A stretch of 45,148 nt of DNA from Mycolicibacterium stellerae (GTDB lineage Bacteria > Actinomycetota > Actinomycetes > Mycobacteriales > Mycobacteriaceae). The translations under genes and the position numbers were made by a program. The stretch is from assembly GCF_003719305.1 (NCBI RefSeq), contig NZ_RARC01000043.1, positions 1 to 45,148 of the forward strand, given 5' to 3'. How positions within the stretch are numbered: position 1 is the first letter of the stretch; the number at the start of each line of letters is the position of its first letter. This document shows positions 15,020 through 22,377 of the stretch, one piece after another. The notes beneath the pieces are model-generated. The model was not told where the DNA came from. It ran no database searches and saw only the letters and a program-made list of their open reading frames with translations.

Positions 15020-16456
15020 ATGAGATTTCTGGACCGGCACTCGCCGCCTTATGACCTGACCTACGACGACGTATTCATCGTTCCCGGTCGGTCGGATGTG
15101 GCGTCGCGGTTCGACGTCGACCTGTCGACCTCCGACGGTTCGGGCACCACCATCCCCGTCGTGGTGGCCAACATGACGGCGGTCGCAGGCAGGCGGATGG
15201 CCGAGACGGTGGCCCGACGCGGCGGACTCGTGGTTCTGCCGCAGGACCTTCCGATCTCAGCGGTCAAGGAAACGGTCGACTTCGTCAAGACCCGCGACCT
15301 CGTCGTGGACACACCTGTGACGCTTCTGCCCGACGATTCGGTGTCCGACGCCACCGCGCTGATCCACAAACGTGCCCACGGCGCCGCGGTGGTGGTGTCA
15401 GAAGGCCGACCGATCGGTCTGGTCACCGAGGCCAACTGCTTCGGCGTCGACCGTTTCGCAAGGGTGCGCGACGTCTCGATCACCGATTTCGTCACGGCAC
15501 CCGTTGGCACCGACCCGCGAAAGGTCTTCGACCTGCTCGAACACGCCCCGGTCGACGTCGCGGTGATGACCGATGCCGACGGCATCCTGGCAGGCGTGCT
15601 GACCCGCACCGGCGCGATCCGGGCCGGGATCTACACCCCTGCCATCGACTCCCGTGGCCGGTTGCGGATCGCGGCGGCGATCGGCATCAACGGCGATGTC
15701 GGAGCCAAGGCGCGTGCGCTGGCCGAGGCGGGCGCCGACCTGCTCGTGGTCGACACCGCGCACGGGCATCAGGCCAAGATGCTGGACGCGATCGACGCGG
15801 TGTCCTCGCTCGACCTGGGCCTGCCGCTGGCGGCAGGCAACGTGGTGTCGGCGGAGGGCACAAGGGACCTGATCAACGCGGGGGCATCCATCGTCAAGGT
15901 CGGTGTCGGTCCTGGTGCCATGTGCACCACGAGGATGATGACCGGCGTCGGCCGTCCGCAGTTCTCCGCTGTCGTCGAATGTGCCGCGGCGGCAAGGCAA
16001 CTCGGCGGCCACGTCTGGGCCGACGGTGGTGTGCGTCATCCGCGCGATGTCGCGCTGGCGCTCGCCGCGGGTGCGTCCAACGTGATGATCGGGTCGTGGT
16101 TCGCAGGCACCTACGAGTCGCCTGGCGACCTGATGCGCGATCGCGAGGACCAGCCGTACAAGGAGAGCTACGGCATGGCATCCAAGCGGGCGGTGGCCGC
16201 GCGAACGGCGGGCGACAGCCCGTTCGACCGTGCCCGCAAGGCGCTGTTCGAGGAAGGGATCTCCACGTCGCGGATGGGTCTTGACCCATCGCGCGGTGGT
16301 GTGGAGGATCTGCTCGACCACGTCACCTCGGGTGTGCGGAGCACGTGCACATACGTCGGGGCCAACACCATCGCCGAGTTGCACGAGAAGGCCGTGCTGG
16401 GCGTTCAGTCGGCGGCGGGCTTCGCCGAGGGCCACCCGCTACCGACGGGTTGGTAA
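15020..16456 (+). CDS. guaB1: GuaB1, IMPDH/GMP reductase family enzyme
   Basis: A 478-residue member of the IMP dehydrogenase/GMP reductase family: TIM barrel with an inserted pair of CBS domains (about residues 95-205, including AAVVVSEGRPIGLVTE and DVAVMTDADGILAGVLTR). The catalytic loop GVGPGAMCTTRMMTG has the nucleophilic cysteine at residue 302. Mycobacteria carry several paralogues; guaB2 is the essential IMPDH, while mycobacterial GuaB1 has been reported to act as a GMP reductase, converting GMP back to IMP under CBS-domain control by purine nucleotides. I assign that role by homology and position (Rv1843c). No separate regulatory RNA is visible. Confidence 0.93.
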   Translation: MRFLDRHSPPYDLTYDDVFIVPGRSDVASRFDVDLSTSDGSGTTIPVVVANMTAVAGRRMAETVARRGGLVVLPQDLPISAVKETVDFVKTRDLVVDTPVTLLPDDSVSDATALIHKRAHGAAVVVSEGRPIGLVTEANCFGVDRFARVRDVSITDFVTAPVGTDPRKVFDLLEHAPVDVAVMTDADGILAGVLTRTGAIRAGIYTPAIDSRGRLRIAAAIGINGDVGAKARALAEAGADLLVVDTAHGHQAKMLDAIDAVSSLDLGLPLAAGNVVSAEGTRDLINAGASIVKVGVGPGAMCTTRMMTGVGRPQFSAVVECAAAARQLGGHVWADGGVRHPRDVALALAAGASNVMIGSWFAGTYESPGDLMRDREDQPYKESYGMASKRAVAARTAGDSPFDRARKALFEEGISTSRMGLDPSRGGVEDLLDHVTSGVRSTCTYVGANTIAELHEKAVLGVQSAAGFAEGHPLPTGW

Positions 16457-16523
16457 CTCAGCCGATCCGGTCCGACCGGCTAACATAAGGCATTCATTTT
16501 GGCCACCCACAGAAAGGTAATTC

Positions 16524-16676
16524 GTGCCGCAGGCACCCGTTGAGGCCTCGAGCTTCCGGGACGAGGGGCAGGCCCCGCCGATGCCGGGAAATGTGACCGG
16601 AGCCGAGCCCGACGCCGAACCCTCCTCTAGTCGGCCGGACATTCGGTCCGGCGAGGGTCTGACGAGGACGCGATGA
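16524..16676 (+). CDS. Small upstream ORF overlapping the CorC/CNNM operon
   Basis: A 50-codon ORF from GTG 16524 to TGA 16676. AGAAAGG (16511-16517) lies 6 nt before the GTG, a good ribosome site. The stop overlaps the start of the next gene as ATGA, so the downstream gene is probably translationally coupled. The peptide is acidic and proline-rich, with PPMPGN at residues 18-23 and AEPDAEP at 27-33, and has no membrane segment. I know no family for it. Acidic/proline runs are known to destabilise ribosomes at low Mg2+ in the enterobacterial mgtA leader peptide, and the genes that follow are Mg2+/Co2+-transport-type proteins, so a sensing leader is a reasonable inference. It could instead be untranslated leader RNA. 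Confidence 0.5.
   Translation: MPQAPVEASSFRDEGQAPPMPGNVTGAEPDAEPSSSRPDIRSGEGLTRTR
16634..16652 (+). promoter_or_regulatory. Stem-loop upstream of the first CorC/CNNM gene
   Basis: GCCGGAC (16634-16640) and GTCCGGC (16646-16652) form a perfect 7-bp stem with a 5-nt loop, ending 20 nt before the ATG. It lies inside the small upstream ORF and could change folding of the downstream ribosome site according to ribosome position on that ORF. Confidence 0.4.
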
Positions 16677-18046
16677 GCGTCGCTTACACACTGCTGGCCC
16701 TGTTGGCCTTCATCGTCCTCACGCTGGGGACGGCGGTTTTCGTGGCGGCCGAGTTCTCTTTGACGGCCCTGGAGCGCAGCACGGTCGACGCCAACGCCCG
16801 CACCGGTGGCCGGCGTGACCAGCTGGTCCAGCGCGCCCACAGGACGTTGTCATTCCAATTGTCCGGTGCGCAGGTCGGCATATCGGTGACCACGCTCATC
16901 ACCGGCTACCTCGCCGAGCCGCTGATCGCACGGCTGCTGACGCCCGCCTTCGCGGGCTTGTCGCTGAGTGAGGGCGTCGCGGGTGGCCTGGCCCTTGCGC
17001 TCTCGCTGCTGATCGCCACCTCGGTGTCGATGGTCTTCGGCGAGCTGGTTGCGCAGTACCTTGCGGTGGCACGGCCGTTGGAGACCGCGCGCGTGGTGGC
17101 CGGGCCCCAAGTGTTGTTCTCGATGTTCTTCACCCCGGTGATCAAACTGACGAACGGGACCGCCAACTGGATCCTGCGCAGGCTCGGCATCGAGCCCGCC
17201 GAGGAATTGCGCTCGGCGCGCTCACCGCAGGAGCTCGGTTCGCTGGTCCGCAACTCCGCGCGCCGTGGCGCACTCGACCCGGTGACGGCCGCCCTGGTGG
17301 ACCGTTCGCTGCAGTTCGGGTCGCGAACCGCCGAGGAGCTGATGACACCGCGGTCCAAGATCGAGGTCCTGCAGGCCGACCAGAACGTCGCCGATCTTGT
17401 CGTGATGGCGATGGAGACCGGCTACTCCCGCTTCCCGATCGTGGAGGGCGACCTGGACGAGACGATCGGGCTCGTGCACGTCAAACAGGTCTTCGAGGTG
17501 GCGCCCGGCGATCGACCGCGCACCGCGCTGGCCGGCCTGGCCACCGAGGTGCCCGTGGTGCCCTCGACGCTCGACGGCGACGACGTGATGGCGCAGGTGC
17601 GGGCCAGCGGGCTGCAAACCGTGCTGGTGGCCGACGAATACGGCGGCACCGCAGGGATGGTCACCATGGAAGACCTGATCGAGGAGATCGTCGGCGACGT
17701 CCGCGATGAGCACGACGACGTGACACCCGATGTGCTGCGAATGAGCCGCGACAGCTGGCGAGTTTCGGGGCTGCTGCGCATCGATGAGGTGGCCGAGAAC
17801 GCCGGATTCCGCGCTCCCGAAGGCGAATACGAGACGATCGGCGGCCTGGTGATGCAGGAGCTCGGCCACATTCCCAAGCCAGGCGAGGCCGTCGAGCTGA
17901 CAGCATTCGACACCGACGGGCCGATGGACGATCCGGTGCGCTGGCTGGCGACGGTCGTGCGGATGGACGGCAGGCGCATCGATCTGCTCGAGCTGACCAA
18001 GCAGGGCCGCCGCGGCGACTCCGACGACCGAGGCGGTGAGCGCTGA
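16673..18046 (+). CDS. CorC/CNNM-family membrane protein with CBS domains (Rv1842c-like)
   Basis: A 457-residue protein of the HlyC/CorC (CNNM, DUF21) family, associated with Mg2+ or Co2+ transport. The DUF21 membrane domain spans residues 1-190 with about four hydrophobic helices (TLLALLAFIVLTLGTAVFVAA at 6-26); a CBS pair follows (about 205-340: MTPRSKIEVL, YSRFPIVEG, ADEYGGTAGMVTMEDLIEEIVGDV); and a CorC_HlyC domain closes it (about 350-440, SWRVSGLLRIDEV). ATG 16673 overlaps the small ORF upstream and the stop overlaps the next gene by 1 nt. Transport direction (efflux as in MpfA, or uptake) is not decidable here. Confidence 0.88.
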   Translation: MSVAYTLLALLAFIVLTLGTAVFVAAEFSLTALERSTVDANARTGGRRDQLVQRAHRTLSFQLSGAQVGISVTTLITGYLAEPLIARLLTPAFAGLSLSEGVAGGLALALSLLIATSVSMVFGELVAQYLAVARPLETARVVAGPQVLFSMFFTPVIKLTNGTANWILRRLGIEPAEELRSARSPQELGSLVRNSARRGALDPVTAALVDRSLQFGSRTAEELMTPRSKIEVLQADQNVADLVVMAMETGYSRFPIVEGDLDETIGLVHVKQVFEVAPGDRPRTALAGLATEVPVVPSTLDGDDVMAQVRASGLQTVLVADEYGGTAGMVTMEDLIEEIVGDVRDEHDDVTPDVLRMSRDSWRVSGLLRIDEVAENAGFRAPEGEYETIGGLVMQELGHIPKPGEAVELTAFDTDGPMDDPVRWLATVVRMDGRRIDLLELTKQGRRGDSDDRGGER

Positions 18047-19101
18047 TGGGCGGCGACATCCTCGGGGTGCTTCTCACCGTTGCGCTGCTCGCGGCGAACG
18101 CGTTCTTCGTCGGTGCGGAGTTCGCGCTGATCTCGGCGCGCCGCGATCGCCTCGAAGCACTCGCCGAACAGGGCAAGCGCCGCGCGGTCGCGGTGATCCG
18201 AGCCGGCCAGAACCTGTCGGTGATGCTGGCGGGAGCGCAGCTCGGCATCACGATCTGCTCGATTCTGCTCGGCCGGGTCGGTGAGCCCGCGGTGGCGCAC
18301 CTGCTCGAGAAGCCGTTCGACCTGCTCGGCGTCCCCGACGCCCTTCTGCACACGGTGTCGTTCGTCATCGCGATCACGATCGTCGTGGTGCTGCATGTGC
18401 TGCTCGGCGAGATGGTGCCCAAGAACATTGCCATCGCAGGCCCGGAGTCGGCGGCGATGCTGCTCGTCCCGCCGTATCTGGCGTGGGTTCGTCTGGCGCG
18501 GCCCGTTATCGCGGTGTACGACTGGTGCGCGCACATGGTGCTTCGCACCGTGGGCATCAAGGCCAAACCCGAACTGGAGAACACGGTTTCGTCGGTCGAG
18601 CTCTCGGAGATGATCGCCGAGTCGTTGTCCGAGGGACTGCTCGACACCGAGGAACACAACAGGTTGTCGCGCGCCCTGCAGATTCGCACCCGGGTCGTCG
18701 CCGATGTGGCCATCCCGCTGAGCGAGGTCCACGCGGTGTCCGCGGCCGCCGCCGACAGCGGCCCCACCGTCCGGGCGATCCAACAGGCCCTGGAGGACAG
18801 CGGCTACTCCCGATTCCCTGTCACCGGCGGTGACGGGCGGTTCATCGGTTACGTCCACATCAAGGACATCTTGAAGCTGGTGAACGACACCGACGCCGTC
18901 GTCGACCTCGGGGTGGTCAGGCCGCTGCCCCAGGTGCCCGCGTCGTTGCCGCTGCCCGACGCGTTGTCGCGGCTGCGCCGCAGCAACAGTCACCTCGCCC
19001 TGGTCACCGCCGAAGACGGCAGCGTGACTGCGATGGTGGCACTCGAGGATCTCGTCGAGGACCTGGTCGGCACGATGCGACATCGGACCCACGGTGGCTG
19101 A
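18046..19101 (+). CDS. Second CorC/CNNM-family membrane protein, short form (Rv1841c-like)
   Basis: A 351-residue paralogue of the preceding gene. It has the DUF21 membrane domain (LLTVALLAANAFFVGAEFAL near the N-terminus, IAITIVVVLHVLLGEMVPKN in the third helix region) and a CBS pair (about 215-345, including YSRFPVTGGDGRFIGYVHIKD), but lacks the C-terminal CorC_HlyC domain. The ATG shares its A with the stop of the previous gene, so the two are coupled and may form a heterodimer, since CNNM proteins are dimers. Confidence 0.87.
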   Translation: MGGDILGVLLTVALLAANAFFVGAEFALISARRDRLEALAEQGKRRAVAVIRAGQNLSVMLAGAQLGITICSILLGRVGEPAVAHLLEKPFDLLGVPDALLHTVSFVIAITIVVVLHVLLGEMVPKNIAIAGPESAAMLLVPPYLAWVRLARPVIAVYDWCAHMVLRTVGIKAKPELENTVSSVELSEMIAESLSEGLLDTEEHNRLSRALQIRTRVVADVAIPLSEVHAVSAAAADSGPTVRAIQQALEDSGYSRFPVTGGDGRFIGYVHIKDILKLVNDTDAVVDLGVVRPLPQVPASLPLPDALSRLRRSNSHLALVTAEDGSVTAMVALEDLVEDLVGTMRHRTHGG

Positions 19102-19987
19102 CTGGCTGCTCGCCGAGGACGACTGGACGACGCGAGAGCGGGCGCATCGCAGCCGCGTCGAGGAGTTCCTCGCGCCGCACCGCGAGCGGGCGCAGATCGG
19201 CGAGCCACATCCGGTGTGGGACTTCCTGTTTCGCTATTACAGCCTGCGGCCGCGCCAACTTCACGTCTGGCATCCCGGCTTCGGCGTTGTGCTCGGCGGA
19301 CCGGACAGCAGGGCCGCGCGGGCCTATCTGAACCGCACCGGATACGGTCCCCATCCGGCGGGCGTGACGGTGGCCTTCGAGCATCTGAGGTCCCGCGTCG
19401 ACACCGTGGGATTCGTCGCGAATCTGTTGCGCGCCACGGCAAGCCGCTCCCCCAGGATGAATTGCTTCGGAATGCACGAGTGGGCGATGGTGTACCGGGC
19501 GCCGGCCGTGCGGCACGAACGGGTGCCGCTGCGGCTCGGAAAGGACGCAACCGACGCGGTTGTGGAGTCGATACCGTTGCGCTGCACCCACTTCGACGCG
19601 TTCCGGTTCTTCACTGAACCAGCGGCCGCGATGAACGCGGGCACCCCTTCACGCGCCGAGCAGTCGGGTTGGGAGCAGCCGGGCTGCGTGCACGCCAACA
19701 TGGACCTGTACAAGTGGTGCTACAAGTTGGGTCCCCTCGTCGAGTCCGAGTTGCTGATCGGCTGCCTCGAGCTGGCCGCCGACGCCCGCGCGCTCGACAT
19801 GCGAGCCAGCCCGTACGACCTCACCGGCTACGGTTTCGAGCCGATCGCCGTCGAAACCCCGGCCGGTCGGGCGCTCTACGTCCGTGAGCAGCAGGAGGTC
19901 GCCGCGCGGGCGGCGCCGTTGCGGACCGCGATCGCCGACCGATGTGACCAATTGCTGGCCGCAGCGCTGACCGCCGCCGGGAATTAG
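19094..19987 (+). CDS. Conserved actinobacterial protein of unknown function
   Basis: A 297-residue soluble protein, rich in Trp, Tyr and His, starting at GTG 19094 and overlapping the preceding gene by 8 nt, hence part of the same operon. Recognisable segments are WLLAEDDWTTRERAHRSRVEEFL, HPVWDFLFRYYSLRPRQL, and MNCFGMHEWAMVY. Related actinobacterial proteins are often labelled 3-methyladenine DNA glycosylase in annotations; I see no helix-hairpin-helix or AAG-type motif to support this and do not adopt it. The conserved C/H-containing segments (NCFGMHEW, LRCTHFDAFRFF, HANMDLYKWCYK) could bind a metal. No homologue at this position in M. tuberculosis comes to mind. Confidence 0.8.
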   Translation: MADWLLAEDDWTTRERAHRSRVEEFLAPHRERAQIGEPHPVWDFLFRYYSLRPRQLHVWHPGFGVVLGGPDSRAARAYLNRTGYGPHPAGVTVAFEHLRSRVDTVGFVANLLRATASRSPRMNCFGMHEWAMVYRAPAVRHERVPLRLGKDATDAVVESIPLRCTHFDAFRFFTEPAAAMNAGTPSRAEQSGWEQPGCVHANMDLYKWCYKLGPLVESELLIGCLELAADARALDMRASPYDLTGYGFEPIAVETPAGRALYVREQQEVAARAAPLRTAIADRCDQLLAAALTAAGN

Positions 19988-20023
19988 CCCTGCTACTCGC
20001 GGGTAAACTGGATCGACGGCAGT

Positions 20024-20042
20024 GCGCCATGCGGCGCCATGC
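20024..20042 (+). repeat. Tandem direct repeat in the glcB leader
   Basis: GCGCCATGC occurs twice (20024-20032 and 20034-20042), one base apart, between the -10-like TAAACT (20004-20009) and the glcB ribosome site. It could be a regulator site or a mere duplication. Confidence 0.4.
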
Positions 20043-20060
20043 AGCCGAGGGAGGAACGAG

Positions 20061-22289
20061 ATGACCGATCGTGTGACGGTAGGAAACCTGCGCGTCGCCC
20101 AGACGCTGTATGACTTCGTCAACGACGAGGCGCTGCCGGGCACCGACATCGACCCCGACACCTTCTGGTCGGGAGTCGACAAGGTCGTCGCCGATTTGAC
20201 CCCGAAGAACCAGGATCTGCTGGGGCGGCGGGACGAACTGCAGGCCCAGATCGACAAATGGCACCGCCACCGCGTCCTCGAGCCGCTCGACCCGCAGGCC
20301 TACAAGCAGTTCCTGACCGAAATCGGATACCTGCAGCCGGAGCCAGAAGACTTCACGATCACCACCTCCGGGGTCGACGACGAGATCACCACCACCGCGG
20401 GCCCGCAGCTGGTGGTGCCGATACTCAATGCGCGGTTCGCCCTCAACGCCGCCAACGCCCGCTGGGGCTCGCTGTATGACGCGCTCTACGGCACCGACGT
20501 CATCCCAGAGGACGACGGCGCCGAGAAGACCTCGGGTTATAACAAGGTGCGCGGCGACAAGGTCATCGCCTACGCCCGCGGATTCCTCGATCAGGCGGTG
20601 CCGCTGGAGTCCGGTTCATGGGTCGACGCCACCGGACTGAGCGTCGACGACGGCCGCCTGCAGGTGGCTACCGCCGACCGATCCGTCGGCCTGGCCGATC
20701 CGGACAAGTTCATCGGCTACACCGGCGAGCTCGGCTCTCCCGAATGGTCTGTGCTTCTGGTCAACAACGGCCTGCACATCGAGATCCTCATCGACCCGCA
20801 GTCCCCCGTCGGCTCGACCGACAACGCCGGAATCAAGGATGTTGTGCTCGAGTCGGCCATCACCACCATCCAGGACTTCGAGGATTCGGTGGCCGCCGTC
20901 GACGCCGACGACAAGGTGCTCGGCTACCGCAACTGGCTCGGGCTGAACAGGGGCGACCTGTCCGAGGACGTCACCAAGGACGGCAAGACGTTCAGCCGGG
21001 TCCTCAACCAGGACCGCACCTACAAGACCGCGCGGCCCGATGGCGCCGACGGATCGGCTCTGGAAGGCGGCGAGCACTTCACGCTGCCTGGCCGCAGCCT
21101 GCTCTTCGTCCGCAACGTCGGACATCTGATGACCAACGACGCGATCGTCGACGCCGACGGTAACGAGGTGTACGAGGGCATCCAGGACGCGATCTTCACC
21201 AGCCTGATCGCCATGCACGGCCTGAGGGCGGGCGACGGCAACGGCCCGCTGGTCAACAGCCGCGCCGGCTCGATCTACATCGTCAAGCCGAAGATGCACG
21301 GTCCCGACGAGGTCGCCTTCACCGCCGAGCTGTTCGCCAGCGTCGAGGACGTGCTCGGCCTGCCGCCCGCCACCATCAAGGTCGGCATCATGGACGAGGA
21401 ACGCCGCACCACCCTCAACTTGAAGGCGTGCATCAAGGCCGCCGCCGACCGGGTGGTGTTCATCAACACCGGATTCCTCGACCGCACCGGCGACGAGATC
21501 CACACGTCGATGGAAGCGGGTCCGATGATCCGCAAGGGCGCGATGAAGGGCACCACGTGGATCAAGGCCTACGAGGACGCCAACGTCGACGCTGGTCTGG
21601 CCGCGGGCTTCACCGGTAAAGCCCAGATTGGCAAGGGCATGTGGGCGATGACCGAGCTGATGGCCGACATGGTCGAGCAGAAGATCGGGCAGCCGAAGGC
21701 GGGCGCCACCACTGCGTGGGTGCCGTCGCCGACCGCGGCCACGCTGCACGCCATGCACTATCACGAGGTCGATGTGTTCGAGGTGCAGAAGGAGCTCCAG
21801 GGCAAGACCCGCACCACCGTCGACGAGCTGCTGGCCATTCCGTTGGCCAAGGAGCTGGCCTGGGCGCCCGAGGAGATCCGCGAGGAGGTCGACAACAACT
21901 GCCAGTCGATCCTTGGCTACGTCGTCCGCTGGATCGACGCAGGGGTCGGCTGCTCCAAGGTGCCCGACATCCACGACGTCGCCCTGATGGAGGACCGCGC
22001 AACGCTGCGCATCTCCAGTCAGCTGCTGGCCAACTGGCTCCGGCACGGCGTCATCACCGACGACGACGTGAAGGCCAGCCTGCGACGGATGGCAGCGGTG
22101 GTGGACAAACAGAACGAGTCCGATCCGGAGTTCCGGCCGATGGCCCCCGACCCGGACGCCAGCATCGCCTTCCAGGCCGCCCAGGAGTTGATCCTGTCCG
22201 GGGCGCAGCAGCCCAACGGCTACACCGAGCCGATCCTGCACCGGCGCAGGCGCGAGTTCAAAGCAGCGAATCCCAGCAACGCCGGCTGA
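20061..22289 (+). CDS. glcB: Malate synthase G
   Basis: Condenses glyoxylate with acetyl-CoA to malate in the glyoxylate shunt. ATG 20061 gives 742 aa, nearly the 741 aa of M. tuberculosis GlcB, with GGGAGG (20049-20054) 6 nt upstream; 13 extra upstream codons in frame are rejected. Family features include DRVTVGNLRVAQTLYDFVND at the N-terminus, LFVRNVGHLMT, IYIVKPKMHGPDEV, IKVGIMDEERRTTLNLKACI (catalytic-site Arg/Glu region), TGFLDRTGDEIHT and the acetyl-CoA pocket region near DNNCQSILGYVVRWIDAGVGC SK in the C-terminal half. It is the single malate synthase of mycobacteria. Confidence 0.97.
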   Translation: MTDRVTVGNLRVAQTLYDFVNDEALPGTDIDPDTFWSGVDKVVADLTPKNQDLLGRRDELQAQIDKWHRHRVLEPLDPQAYKQFLTEIGYLQPEPEDFTITTSGVDDEITTTAGPQLVVPILNARFALNAANARWGSLYDALYGTDVIPEDDGAEKTSGYNKVRGDKVIAYARGFLDQAVPLESGSWVDATGLSVDDGRLQVATADRSVGLADPDKFIGYTGELGSPEWSVLLVNNGLHIEILIDPQSPVGSTDNAGIKDVVLESAITTIQDFEDSVAAVDADDKVLGYRNWLGLNRGDLSEDVTKDGKTFSRVLNQDRTYKTARPDGADGSALEGGEHFTLPGRSLLFVRNVGHLMTNDAIVDADGNEVYEGIQDAIFTSLIAMHGLRAGDGNGPLVNSRAGSIYIVKPKMHGPDEVAFTAELFASVEDVLGLPPATIKVGIMDEERRTTLNLKACIKAAADRVVFINTGFLDRTGDEIHTSMEAGPMIRKGAMKGTTWIKAYEDANVDAGLAAGFTGKAQIGKGMWAMTELMADMVEQKIGQPKAGATTAWVPSPTAATLHAMHYHEVDVFEVQKELQGKTRTTVDELLAIPLAKELAWAPEEIREEVDNNCQSILGYVVRWIDAGVGCSKVPDIHDVALMEDRATLRISSQLLANWLRHGVITDDDVKASLRRMAAVVDKQNESDPEFRPMAPDPDASIAFQAAQELILSGAQQPNGYTEPILHRRRREFKAANPSNAG

Positions 22290-22377
22290 CCGGCAGGTTT
22301 CGATGGCATGGATAGACTTCGGCGAGGCAGTGACGTGCCAGCAATGATCGACGAACGGAGAGGACGCGGGCGCAGGA

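Noticed and set aside
16457..16672. M-box (ykoK) riboswitch upstream of the CorC/CNNM gene
   Set aside because: I looked for the conserved M-box core because of the Mg2+ link, but did not see it; an open small ORF explains the region better.
19094..19987. 3-methyladenine DNA glycosylase identity for the third gene of the CorC operon
   Set aside because: No glycosylase motif is visible and the context gives no support, so the gene is left as unknown.
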